A stretch of 59,230 nucleotides of DNA from Clostridiales bacterium (lineage in GTDB: Bacteria; Bacillota; Clostridia; Christensenellales; UBA1242). Each line of letters starts with the position of its first letter. The first letter of the stretch is position 1. The stretch lies in assembly GCA_015069385.1 (NCBI GenBank), contig SVIS01000008.1, positions 1 through 59,230 of the forward strand, in the 5' to 3' direction. Below, piece after piece: positions 18,684 through 28,256 of the stretch. Under the pieces are notes generated by a model. That model worked only from the letters and a program-made list of their open reading frames with translations, ran no database searches and had not been told where the DNA came from. The position numbers and the translations under genes are program-made.

Positions 18684-19346
18684 ATGATACAAATTACAAA
18701 AAACTGGTACGAAATTTTAAAACCAGAGTTTGAAAAAGAATATTTCAAAAAACTTCAAGCATGGCTTAATGAAGAATATTCTAACCATACTATTTTTCCA
18801 CCTTATAACCAAATATTTAATGCTTTAAATCAAGTTAAATATTCTGATGTAAAAGTGGTAATAATTGGGCAAGACCCATATCACGAAATAGGTCAAGCAA
18901 TGGGTATGAGTTTTTCTGTACCACAAGGCATACCTCTTCCTCCAAGCCTTAAAAATATTTATAAAGAAATAGAAAATGAGTTTGGTATCACATGCGAAAA
19001 AACTGGTGATTTAACCCGTTGGGCAAAACAAGGTGTATTACTTTTAAACGCTGTTTTAACTGTTAGGCAAGGTCAAGCAAATTCTCATAAAGGCAAAGGG
19101 TGGGAAAATATTACTAGCCAAATTATCAAAAAACTAAATGAGCGAACTGAACCAGTAATTTTTATGCTTTGGGGTTCTAACGCAAAAGCCTTTGAAGAAT
19201 ATATTACAAACAAACACCATTATGTTTTAAAATCGGCACACCCAAGCCCACTTTCGGCATATAACGGCTTTTTTGGAAATAATCATTTTAAACAATGTAA
19301 TATTATTCTACAAAATTTAAACAAGCACCCTATAATGTGGCAATAA
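18684..19346 (+). CDS. ung: Uracil-DNA glycosylase
   Basis: VVIIGQDPYHEIGQAMGMSFSVPQGIPLPPSLKNIYKEI; HPSPLSAYNGFFGNNHF. Confidence 0.97.
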   Translation: MIQITKNWYEILKPEFEKEYFKKLQAWLNEEYSNHTIFPPYNQIFNALNQVKYSDVKVVIIGQDPYHEIGQAMGMSFSVPQGIPLPPSLKNIYKEIENEFGITCEKTGDLTRWAKQGVLLLNAVLTVRQGQANSHKGKGWENITSQIIKKLNERTEPVIFMLWGSNAKAFEEYITNKHHYVLKSAHPSPLSAYNGFFGNNHFKQCNIILQNLNKHPIMWQ

Positions 19347-19358
19347 AAAGGAAATCAT

Positions 19359-20240
19359 ATGAACATAGCAATTATTGGCAGCGGTGGCGATGGCGCTGGA
19401 ATGAACGAGTGTTTATACACTCTTTATAGTAAATTAAAAAAACACAATATTATGCTTTTTTGTCATGGGTTACAAGGCATAATTAATAACGAAATAGTTA
19501 ATTATTCTATTAATGATTTAAAACAAGAACGCACAAAAGGCGGAATAATTATTAAAAGTTCTCGCTCTAGTGAATTTATGACCGATAAAGGTTTTAATAA
19601 ATGCATTTCTAACCTTAAAAAAAATAAAATTGACATTTTAATTATTATGGGTGGCAATGGTTCTTATCAAGCAACAAAAAAAATAATCCAAGCAGGCATA
19701 CCTTGTGTTTTTATTCCAACAACAATTGATAACGATATTAAACAAAGTGATTACTGCATTGGTTTTTCTACTGCAGTTACAAATGCAATAGATTTTATTC
19801 AAAAAGTAAATACTTCTATGCAAGCATTTGACAGAACTTGTATTTATGAAGTTATGGGTAGGCACTGCCCAGATATTGCAAATAGTGTTTCAAAAGCAGT
19901 TAATGCATGTTTTTGCTTTGTTGGAACAAGCAAAAAAACTGAACTTTTAAAGGCAGTTAAAAATGAATTAAAAACAAATACAGCGCCAATAATAATATTA
20001 CAAGAAAACACAATAAATATTGATGAACTAAAACAATACTTGCAAAATAATATTAAAAATATAGATGCTAAGTCTGCTGTTGTTGGTTATGTACAACGTG
20101 GTGGCTTTGCTACAAAAAAAGAACTTAAAATGGCAAATGGCTTTGCTACTCTTGCCTCTACCCTTATAAATAAAGGTGAAAAAAATTTTATGGTTGCATA
20201 TGATAATAGTTTAAATAATTTTGTTAGTAAAAATTTATAA
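19359..20240 (+). CDS. 6-phosphofructokinase-like protein (short, divergent)
   Basis: SGGDGAGMNE, MGGNGSYQATKK, PTTIDNDIKQSDYCIGFSTA, EVMGRHCPDIA, GYVQRGG. Confidence 0.85.
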   Translation: MNIAIIGSGGDGAGMNECLYTLYSKLKKHNIMLFCHGLQGIINNEIVNYSINDLKQERTKGGIIIKSSRSSEFMTDKGFNKCISNLKKNKIDILIIMGGNGSYQATKKIIQAGIPCVFIPTTIDNDIKQSDYCIGFSTAVTNAIDFIQKVNTSMQAFDRTCIYEVMGRHCPDIANSVSKAVNACFCFVGTSKKTELLKAVKNELKTNTAPIIILQENTINIDELKQYLQNNIKNIDAKSAVVGYVQRGGFATKKELKMANGFATLASTLINKGEKNFMVAYDNSLNNFVSKNL

Positions 20241-20251
20241 GGAGATAAAAG

Positions 20252-21163
20252 TTGTACGATATAATAATAATAGGTGCAGGTCCTGCCGGACTAACCTCAG
20301 CAATATATGCTCGCATGGCTAATAAAAAAACTTTAGTGCTTGAAAAAAATTACATTGGTGGTCAAACAGCCAATATATATGATATAAAAAACTATCCTGG
20401 TTTTGAAAATATATCTGGTTTTGAACTTGCTGAAAAAATGAAACTACAATCAAAAAATTTAGGGGCTGAGTTTAAAACTGCCGAAGTAAAAAGCGTAAAT
20501 TTTACAGAAGAAATTAAACAAGTACAAACATTTACCGAAACACTTGAAAGCAAATGCGTAATTATTGCAACAGGTGCTTATGCTAAACCTTTAGATGTTA
20601 AAAACGAAAAGCAATTTTATGGCAAAGGTCTTTCATATTGTGCAACTTGTGATGGTAACTTTTTTAAAAACAAAATAGTTGCTGTTGTTGGCGGTGGTAA
20701 TACATCTATGGACGATTGCTTATATTTATCTAACCTTGCTCAAAAAATATATTTAATTCATAGGCGTGATGAATTTACTTGCCTAGATACAAAATTAGAT
20801 GCCGTAAAACAAATATCTACTCAAGATTCTAAAATAGAAATATTAACAAATACAGTAGTAACTGCTTTAAACGGAAACGAATTATTACAAAGTATTAATA
20901 TTTTAAATAAACAAACTAATAAAACAAATACATTAAAAGTTGATGGTCTTTTTGTAGCCATTGGAAGAATGCCCGATACAGAAATATTTAAACAACAATT
21001 AAAACTTACAACCAATGGGTTTATAGAAACAAATATTAATATGGAAACAAATATTAAAAATGTTTATGCCGTGGGCGATGTTCGCAACACTCCACTTCGC
21101 CAAATTGTAACAGCATGTGCCGATGGTGCCGTGGCTGTTAATCATTTTATTAAACAAAAATAG
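20252..21163 (+). CDS. trxB: Thioredoxin reductase
   Basis: IIIGAGPAGLTSAIYARMANKKTLVLEKNYIGGQ; CATCDG redox motif; TTG start with AAGGAG RBS. Confidence 0.93.
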   Translation: MYDIIIIGAGPAGLTSAIYARMANKKTLVLEKNYIGGQTANIYDIKNYPGFENISGFELAEKMKLQSKNLGAEFKTAEVKSVNFTEEIKQVQTFTETLESKCVIIATGAYAKPLDVKNEKQFYGKGLSYCATCDGNFFKNKIVAVVGGGNTSMDDCLYLSNLAQKIYLIHRRDEFTCLDTKLDAVKQISTQDSKIEILTNTVVTALNGNELLQSINILNKQTNKTNTLKVDGLFVAIGRMPDTEIFKQQLKLTTNGFIETNINMETNIKNVYAVGDVRNTPLRQIVTACADGAVAVNHFIKQK

Positions 21164-21176
21164 ACAATAAAATTGT

Positions 21177-23498
21177 CTATTTTTTTACTATACTATATTT
21201 TGTTTTACCAGAAGTTTCAGTTATTTCCACTTTATAAATAGGGTTATCTTCTGCAATTTCTATTATCCATGGTTGTAAATTTATATATGTAATTGTTGAT
21301 TCATTTATATTTAATACAGAAGCAGGAATATATAATTTATCATAAATTTTTAAATGGTTTTGTGAATCTAAATTGTTAACTGGAGCATAATTACCTTTAT
21401 AAGTAGTATCACAACCTAATGAACCGTAATGTATTTCCGTTACTCCATCTTTTATATTTAATGTGGCTTGCTCTTGACTATCCTTTAATAATCCACTTAA
21501 CAATGGAGCATAATACAAAGTTTTACCGTCTTTACTATAAACTGCACCATTATATGACATGTATCTTTGGTTGGTATCTTTGCATGTAATTTTGGTAACT
21601 CCACTATATATGTAAATAAATATTGCTAAATTATTTCCCCAAAAAGTATTATTTAAATTTTCGTATGTAGAATTATAAATTACAAAATTATCACTTAAAA
21701 CAATTTCTTTTAAATAGAAAGGACGTGATAACCCCAATTCAAATGCATCAACAACAGTATCTGGCATTTCATATTTTGAATCTCTTTTATCGGCAGGATA
21801 AGCAATAATGGTTTTAGGATTTCCTAAATTATCTTTTCTATATAAAACACCATCTTGAACCATATAATAGTCATTTTCTTCAATATCAAATGCTTGTAAA
21901 TGATTTGTAGCCATATCATAAAAAACGTGTGTTCCTATTACATCTGGATTTGGATTATTAGGATTATATTCATCTCCTCCTATTTGCTTTATTGTAGAAG
22001 GAATTGTTAAAGTTTTATTGGTTGCATTATTACAATGATTTAGTGCATAATCTCCAATATATTCTAACCCGCTTGGCAAAGAAACATCTGTCATAGAATT
22101 ACAATTTTGAAACGCACATTTATGTAATTCTTTTAAACATTTTGGTAATTTTACATCAATTAAAATACAATCACTAAAAGCAAATTTTCCAATATACTCT
22201 ACAGAATCAGGCAAATTTATGTTAACTAACTTTTTACATTTGAAAAATGCTGACCCACCTATATATTTTACATTATCAGGAATAATAACTTCTTGTAATA
22301 AATCACAATTATAAAAGGTTACATCTGGTATTTTATTTAAATTTAATGGTAACTTAACATATTTCAATGAAGTACAAGAATAAAAGGTTTGAATGCCAAT
22401 ATATTCAACAGAATCAGGAAAAGTTATAGACTCTAAACTTGTAGCAAAACCAAATACACCATTATCTAAATATGTAATACTATTAGGAAGTATAAGTTCT
22501 GTTAAACTTGTACAATATACTAACGACTGATAGCCTAAAACTTTAATACCATTTGGTAAAGTTAAATTTGTAAGATTTTTACAATTGTGAAATGCTCTTG
22601 CTCCTAATGCCTTACAATTTTGGTTTATATTTATTTCTTCAATATCTTTTGATTCAGTTCCTGTTAAAACTAAATATGGATTTGTTTTACTTCCTAAATA
22701 TAACCCTTCGTTTTCTTTATTATAATTTAAACTTGTACAATTTAAAAATGCTTTATTTTTTATATTTAACAAAGTATCAGGCAAAATAATATCTGTTAAC
22801 TCAGTACAATTCTCAAATGCATTTTCCTCTATATCTGTTACTAAATACTCTTTACCATTTGCAGCAATTATTTTATCAATTAACTCTAAATTTCCACAAA
22901 TAACAGCATCTTGTGCTTTTTTTACACCTGCAGTTTGCATATCTTCATTAATAACATAAGTTAATAACTCTTTAGCCATATTAATTGTAAAATTAAATTT
23001 TACATTATTATCTATAAATTCTGTTTGATTTATTATATTTATAACAATTTTAACTTCAACTGATAATAGTTCATCAGTTTTTTCTGGCAAAAATACTAAA
23101 CCATTAGTATATGTTTCATTACCAATTTTAATTGTTGTTTTAAAATTAGAGTTTAATGACGTTTCTTTTACTGTAATTCCAATTGGACTTGTTGTTGATA
23201 AATTATTAATTTTAAAAGATATTATTATATCTTTTGATAAATCTTTAAACTGTAAAAATTTATTATTCCAACCAGATGATTTTGAAACATCATTAAATGT
23301 TAAATTATCTAAAACTGGATTTTCCACTGCTCCATCAATTTTTCCCTCTACAGCAGCATTTACTAAATTTGTTTCAAAATTTAAATTTGCTTGTATATTT
23401 ACTTTTGGAGTAGTTTTAATAAAAAATAAACATAAAGCAATACCTATTAAAAATATTACAAATGAAACCTCTATAAATATTTTAGATTTAAATCTCAT
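21177..23498 (-). CDS. BspA-like (LRR_5) surface protein
   Basis: N-terminal TM, repeated ENCTELTDIILPDTLLNIKNKAFLNCTSL-type LRR units. N-terminus differs from the poly-G-promoter family. Confidence 0.9.
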   Translation of the reverse strand: MRFKSKIFIEVSFVIFLIGIALCLFFIKTTPKVNIQANLNFETNLVNAAVEGKIDGAVENPVLDNLTFNDVSKSSGWNNKFLQFKDLSKDIIISFKINNLSTTSPIGITVKETSLNSNFKTTIKIGNETYTNGLVFLPEKTDELLSVEVKIVINIINQTEFIDNNVKFNFTINMAKELLTYVINEDMQTAGVKKAQDAVICGNLELIDKIIAANGKEYLVTDIEENAFENCTELTDIILPDTLLNIKNKAFLNCTSLNYNKENEGLYLGSKTNPYLVLTGTESKDIEEININQNCKALGARAFHNCKNLTNLTLPNGIKVLGYQSLVYCTSLTELILPNSITYLDNGVFGFATSLESITFPDSVEYIGIQTFYSCTSLKYVKLPLNLNKIPDVTFYNCDLLQEVIIPDNVKYIGGSAFFKCKKLVNINLPDSVEYIGKFAFSDCILIDVKLPKCLKELHKCAFQNCNSMTDVSLPSGLEYIGDYALNHCNNATNKTLTIPSTIKQIGGDEYNPNNPNPDVIGTHVFYDMATNHLQAFDIEENDYYMVQDGVLYRKDNLGNPKTIIAYPADKRDSKYEMPDTVVDAFELGLSRPFYLKEIVLSDNFVIYNSTYENLNNTFWGNNLAIFIYIYSGVTKITCKDTNQRYMSYNGAVYSKDGKTLYYAPLLSGLLKDSQEQATLNIKDGVTEIHYGSLGCDTTYKGNYAPVNNLDSQNHLKIYDKLYIPASVLNINESTITYINLQPWIIEIAEDNPIYKVEITETSGKTKYSIVKK

Positions 23499-23564
23499 AA
23501 TACCTACCTTATTTATATTTTAATATAAAAATATAATAATGTAAATATATTTATATTTAATATG

Positions 23565-23860
23565 TTATACACAAATTGTTAATAAAGTTATTCACATTCA
23601 TGTTAATTTGTGGATAACTTTTTTTTATAAATTTGCTTAAAAAATTTGACATGTTTATTTTAAACACATTGCAATTTTTGAATTATTTTAAAAACATTTT
23701 TTAATAAAATTAAAAATAACTAAAAATTACAAAAAATGTAGAAATGTGTATAACTCTGCTAAACTTATACACATAGTTATGCACATTAAAAAACACAATA
23801 TATATGTATTTTTTACTTTTATATAAAACAATATATTGTGTAATTTAAAACTTATGCACT
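23565..23860. other. oriC: Putative chromosomal replication origin (DnaA-box cluster)
   Basis: TTATACACA 23565-23573; TTATTCACA 23588-23596; TTATCCACA (minus) 23609-23617; TTATACACA (minus) 23745-23753; TTATACACA 23765-23773; TTATGCACA 23777-23785; TTATGCACT 23852-23860; flanked by extremely AT-rich DNA. Confidence 0.85.
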
Positions 23861-24057
23861 TTTCAACAGCCTATAATATTAATAATAATACTTAAATAAT
23901 AATTATTATATATATATTACAAATTCCATTAATTTTATTATTAACCAAAAAAATGTAAATATACATTACTTGAAAATGAATACATTTTAAAATTAGCCTG
24001 TACAAAATATTATTAATTTGATATACTATAAATACATTAAAAAATTGGAGATTTATT

Positions 24058-25023
24058 ATGGCATTAGTTCCTGCAAAATGTACTCAATGTGGAGCAAGCG
24101 TTGAAGTAGATAATGAAAAAGAAGCAGCAATTTGCTCTCATTGTGGCACCGCCTTTATTGTTGAAAAGGCTATTAATAATTATAACATTACAAACAATAT
24201 TACAAATCATATTCATGCAGATGTGGTTAATGTTGTTAGTGAAAATATTGATGATTACATTCGTAATGCTCATGCTGCATATAAGTTTGAGGATTATAAA
24301 ACCTTAGAAGAAAATACTGACAAAATTTTAAAATTAGACCCAACAAATTTAGATGGCATGTTTTATAAAGTTGTTATTCTTTTAAAAAATATATTAGATA
24401 ATAACAATGGTAAAGATATGAATGCTATATCATCTGTTTTAAATTATGCAGATGCTGTTTTTGAAAAAAATTATAAAACAGAAGATTTAAAATGTTCTCT
24501 TGCTCATATATTTTATGTTTATGTAAATTATGAAAATTTAGATTATGCCAAAAAAAATTTATATCCTAAATTAAAAAATATTATTGATGAATATAGTTTT
24601 GACCCTTTTGCTTATTTATCTAAACTTAATAATGGCCCTATTCTTAAAAAAGAAAGAATTAACGTTTTCTTAAAAATGTATATTGATAAAATTCAAAATT
24701 TATTAAATTTAGATGGTTTTTATTTTACTAATGAATATGTTTCTTATGGTTACTTAGATGATTGTAATATATATTATAAACAAGATTTTAATTTTAGATT
24801 GTTTATAAACAATAAAGGAAATGTTGCTTTATTTTTAACAAATAAATATGATGAAAAATTTTTTAAAACATGTAAGTTAGGAGAAATTACTCTATTTAAT
24901 AATTGTAGTAAATTTATTAAAGAAAAATACGATATACTTATTAATGCAGGTTATGTTATTAACTTAGATGCCGAAAGCGAAAAAGCATTAAAAAAATTAA
25001 AAAAATGTTTAAATATTATTTAA
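24058..25023 (+). CDS. Zinc-ribbon protein with TPR-like C-terminal region
   Basis: MALVPAKCTQCGASVEVDNEKEAAICSHCGTAFIVEKAINNYNITNN (CxxC...CxxC). Confidence 0.7.
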   Translation: MALVPAKCTQCGASVEVDNEKEAAICSHCGTAFIVEKAINNYNITNNITNHIHADVVNVVSENIDDYIRNAHAAYKFEDYKTLEENTDKILKLDPTNLDGMFYKVVILLKNILDNNNGKDMNAISSVLNYADAVFEKNYKTEDLKCSLAHIFYVYVNYENLDYAKKNLYPKLKNIIDEYSFDPFAYLSKLNNGPILKKERINVFLKMYIDKIQNLLNLDGFYFTNEYVSYGYLDDCNIYYKQDFNFRLFINNKGNVALFLTNKYDEKFFKTCKLGEITLFNNCSKFIKEKYDILINAGYVINLDAESEKALKKLKKCLNII

Positions 25024-25029
25024 TTTTAA

Positions 25030-25066
25030 AAAAATGTATATGTTTAGTTTATATACATTTTTTATT
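25030..25066. terminator. Intrinsic terminator
   Basis: AAAAATGTATATGTTTAGTTTATATACATTTTTTATTT. Confidence 0.65.
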
Positions 25067-25090
25067 TAACTTTATTTGTTATTAATAGTT

Positions 25091-25423
25091 TTATTTTAAA
25101 TTTTTTAATAAGTCAATTATAGTTTGTTTATTTTTAGGTGATAGTTTGCTATACATGTCTAAAATATATTTATCATCTTTGTTATAATCTTTTCCAAGAT
25201 AAAAAAAGTCATATAAGGTTATGCCCACAACCTCACAAAATTCCATTAAGGTTTTAACTTTTAATTCAACACCTTCATTTAGTATTCGTTTTATATATGC
25301 TTCACTATTACCAAGTTTTAAACTAGTTGCTCTAGCAGAAAGGTTTGCTTTATCCATAAAAAAGAACATACGATTTAAAATTTCAGTATAAGATAATTCG
25401 TTATTTTCCACTTTATTCTCCAA
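25091..25423 (-). CDS. XRE-like HTH regulator
   Basis: DKANLSARATSLKLGNSEAYIKRILNEGVELKVKTLMEFCEVVGITLYDFFY; same layout as 11643..11951. Confidence 0.75.
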   Translation of the reverse strand: MENKVENNELSYTEILNRMFFFMDKANLSARATSLKLGNSEAYIKRILNEGVELKVKTLMEFCEVVGITLYDFFYLGKDYNKDDKYILDMYSKLSPKNKQTIIDLLKNLK

Positions 25424-25553
25424 TACTAATATTTTAACCTTTTAATTATTTAAACTACCGTATATTTTGTACCCATTTATTTAAAAAATACCTATTATCA
25501 GACATAAAATGATTGACTTTTATAAAAATAGTACATAAAATGATGGTATGAAA

Positions 25554-25877
25554 CTATTTTAAATTTGATAATAGTTCTTTAATTGTATTTTTATTATCTT
25601 CTGACAACTTTTCATATTTTTCTATTAAAAGTTTATGTTCATGATATTTAGACATATCATAATAGAAAAATTCTGATGGTGTTGAATTACATATTTGTAT
25701 TGCGTTTAGTAAAACTTCTGTAGGTATATTAAAATCACCATTTTCAAATTTTGCTACATAAGCAATAGATTTAGATAATTGAAGAGATACTTCTCTTGCA
25801 GAAATATTTGCTCTGTTTCTTATATAGCCAAAGCGAGTTATTAAATCTTTTCTAATTTGTGTAATATCTTTTTTCAT
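25554..25877 (-). CDS. XRE-family HTH regulator
   Basis: NRANISAREVSLQLSKSIAYVAKFENGDFNIPTEVLLNAIQICNSTPSEFFYY. Confidence 0.8.
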   Translation of the reverse strand: MKKDITQIRKDLITRFGYIRNRANISAREVSLQLSKSIAYVAKFENGDFNIPTEVLLNAIQICNSTPSEFFYYDMSKYHEHKLLIEKYEKLSEDNKNTIKELLSNLK

Positions 25878-26013
25878 ATTTATTCTCCATTACACAAATT
25901 GTATTCTTTTTTTATAATTACCCCGATAACTGACATTGGTAAAAATATAATATCATTCAACAAATTTTAAAAATATATAAGTAAATATATAAATTTAACC
26001 AATAGGAGTAAAC

Positions 26014-26454
26014 ATGAATACTAAAATAGTATGTTTTATTGGGCACAGATTTAGTTTTAGAGTTAGTGCAAAGCAAAAAAGGGTTTATAAGGCAATAGGC
26101 GATTTAATTAAAAAAGGTTACACTACTTTTTATACTGGTAATATGGGGTCGTTTGATGATGTTTGTGAGTTTTGTGTTTTGTCATATAAGTATTATTTTC
26201 CTAAAGTAAAACTTTATAAAATATCTGCTACGCCATATATTAAAGATACGGCTTCGAATTATATTTACGATGATATTATTGTTCCTGAATTAGAACATTT
26301 TCATTATAAGCAAAGAATTACAAAGCGAAACGAGTGGATGGTTGATCATTGTGATTTAGTTTTATGTAATATAACAAACGATATAAAAAGTGGCGCATTT
26401 AACACTGTTAAATACGCACGAAAAATTGGTAAGCCTATTATATATTTAGATTAA
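26014..26454 (+). CDS. SLOG-type (DUF1273/YpsA-like) nucleotide-binding protein
   Basis: CFIGHRFSFR..., YTGNMGSFDDVCEFCV, RNEWMVDHCDLVLCNITNDIKSGAFNTVKYARKIGKPIIYL. Confidence 0.7.
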   Translation: MNTKIVCFIGHRFSFRVSAKQKRVYKAIGDLIKKGYTTFYTGNMGSFDDVCEFCVLSYKYYFPKVKLYKISATPYIKDTASNYIYDDIIVPELEHFHYKQRITKRNEWMVDHCDLVLCNITNDIKSGAFNTVKYARKIGKPIIYLD

Positions 26455-27167
26455 TCATTTTTTAAAATTGTATGTGCTGCTGTTAGTGCATAAACTTTTT
26501 TAGCGCCAGCAATAATAAGTGTTTTTGCACATTCTTGAATTGTTGCGCCGGTTGTATAAACATCATCTATTAAAAGTATAGTTTTGCCTTTAATTTCTTT
26601 TTTATTATTTACTTTAAAAGCATCAATCATGTTTTGATTTCTTTCGTAGTGACTTAAATTTACTTGCGTTGGCGTTTGTTTTATTCTTAAAAGTATTTTA
26701 TTATTCATTTCAAGATTAACTTTTTTAGAAACAACATGGGCTAAAAGTTCGGCTTGATTATAGCCTCTTTCTTTGGCTCTTTTTTCACAAAGAGGAACAG
26801 GAATTATTAAATCACATTTTATATTATGTTGTTTAAAAGTTTGTGCCATATATGTACCTAGGCAATTGGCATAATATTTTTTGCCGTTATATTTTAAACC
26901 AACAACAAAACTTTTTATAACATTTGTGTAAATAAACGGAGAAACAATTTTTTGGCAATAAAACTCTGAACCTTTACAATGTATGCAATATTTTCCATCA
27001 CTAACAAGTGGCTCGCCACAATGCTCACATAATTTTCCAGTTAGGTATGGCAAAGTATTTTTACACATGTCGCATATATTATATTCATCATCAAAAATAT
27101 CTCTATTGCAACAAAGGCAACTAAGTCCAGTTGGAAATATTGAATTTATTATTGTTTTAAATTTCAT
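26451..27167 (-). CDS. comF: ComF family protein (phosphoribosyltransferase-like)
   Basis: Zn-finger CCNRDIFDDEYNICDMC; LIPVPLCEKRAKERGYNQAELLA; ILLIDDVYTTGATIQECAKTLIIAGAKKVYALT PRPP-binding motif. Confidence 0.93.
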   Translation of the reverse strand: MKFKTIINSIFPTGLSCLCCNRDIFDDEYNICDMCKNTLPYLTGKLCEHCGEPLVSDGKYCIHCKGSEFYCQKIVSPFIYTNVIKSFVVGLKYNGKKYYANCLGTYMAQTFKQHNIKCDLIIPVPLCEKRAKERGYNQAELLAHVVSKKVNLEMNNKILLRIKQTPTQVNLSHYERNQNMIDAFKVNNKKEIKGKTILLIDDVYTTGATIQECAKTLIIAGAKKVYALTAAHTILKND

Positions 27168-27295
27168 AATTTAATTTTAGCATATTTTAGAATAAGAGCA
27201 AATAAATTAAAGTAAAAGCAAATTTTAAGGCATTTAAAAGGCAAAAAATGTTAATAGGGTAAATATATTAAACATTTGTAATTAAAGGAGATTTT

Positions 27296-27562
27296 ATGAC
27301 AGAAAATAGCAAAAAACAAATAGTTTATTTAGAAGATAAAAACTATTTAAAAGTAACTTGTGTAGAGAATGTTATCAGTTTAACTGAAACCGAAGCAGGA
27401 GTTATGGTAAATGGTGAAGTTTTAGTGATTAAAGGTAACAATATTAAAGCAGAAAAATTATTAGTAGAAACAGGTGAACTTGTATTAGTTGGTAATTTTA
27501 ACCAAATTAAATTTGAAGAAAAAAAGCAAAAGCAAAGTCTGCTTAAAAGGATTTTTAAATAG
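27296..27562 (+). CDS. yabP: YabP family sporulation protein
   Basis: 88 aa, YLEDKNYLKVTCVENVISLTETEAGVMVNGEVLVIKGNNIKAEKLLVETGELVLVGNFNQIKF; next to YabQ- and DivIC-like genes. Confidence 0.8.
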   Translation: MTENSKKQIVYLEDKNYLKVTCVENVISLTETEAGVMVNGEVLVIKGNNIKAEKLLVETGELVLVGNFNQIKFEEKKQKQSLLKRIFK

Positions 27563-27936
27563 TGTTATATGAAACATTAAACCAACCCAGGCTGTTTGTA
27601 ATATTTATATGTTTTGGCATAATTTGTGGGCTTATTTTTGATATTGGTAATTTTATTAAATTTTTATGCGCCAATAAAAAATTTGCCTGTGTTTTTATTG
27701 ATTTAATTCAAACATCATTAAGTCTTGGTATAATTTTTTATGTAAATTTAAAGTATAACTATGGTTTATTTAGGCTTTACCCTTATATTATTTATGGGGT
27801 GGCTTTTGCTATTGAACGATTTACTCTAGGAAAAGTTATTGCCAAAATTTATTTAGTGTGTTACAATTTTTTTGTTAAAATAAAAAACAAACTTTGGAGA
27901 AAGTCAAAAAATGCACAAACAGACAAAAACTCTTAA
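27562..27936 (+). CDS. yabQ: YabQ-like spore cortex membrane protein
   Basis: Multi-TM 124-aa protein, GTG start overlapping the yabP stop; synteny yabP-yabQ-divIC. Confidence 0.75.
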   Translation: MLYETLNQPRLFVIFICFGIICGLIFDIGNFIKFLCANKKFACVFIDLIQTSLSLGIIFYVNLKYNYGLFRLYPYIIYGVAFAIERFTLGKVIAKIYLVCYNFFVKIKNKLWRKSKNAQTDKNS

Positions 27937-28186
27937 ATTTATATTCTTTATTCTTTTGCTAATTCCAATCGTATTATTTGCGGTAGGAATTATTCAAACG
28001 TTTGTTTTAAAATCTAAACAAAATGAACTCAATGCGTTAAATCAATCAATTATAGTAAGTGAGCAACAACAAACAGAACTTGAAAAAGAGTTAGAATATA
28101 AACAATCTGACGAATATAAAAATGAATATTATAAATATGAAAATGGTTATGGTAAACCGGGTGATATTGAAATAGTGGTTGAATAA
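27911..28186 (+). CDS. divIC: Septum formation initiator DivIC/FtsB-like
   Basis: Short N-terminal TM followed by coiled coil and YKYENGYGKPGDIEIV C-terminus; overlaps yabQ by 26 nt. Confidence 0.75.
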   Translation: MHKQTKTLKFIFFILLLIPIVLFAVGIIQTFVLKSKQNELNALNQSIIVSEQQQTELEKELEYKQSDEYKNEYYKYENGYGKPGDIEIVVE

Positions 28187-28199
28187 TTTATTTTTAAAT

Positions 28200-28232
28200 T
28201 TGTCAATGGCATAGTGCTGTTGACTTTTTTAT
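28200..28232 (+). terminator. Intrinsic terminator
   Basis: TGTCAATGGCATAGTGCTGTTGACTTTTTT. Confidence 0.65.
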
Positions 28233-28256
28233 TTTTTCAATATAAAATGGAAAAGT

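Noticed and set aside
12100-21163. Absence of leading-strand gene bias around the putative oriC as evidence against the origin
   Set aside because: Gene orientation is mixed throughout the window, so it is not informative; whole-genome GC skew is needed.
22592-22789. Short + ORFs antisense to LRR, leuS, dnaA and nifS genes (e.g. 22592..22789, 42822..43151, 29692..29895, 58228..58452)
   Set aside because: No RBS or recognisable protein motifs; fully overlapped by well-supported genes on the other strand.
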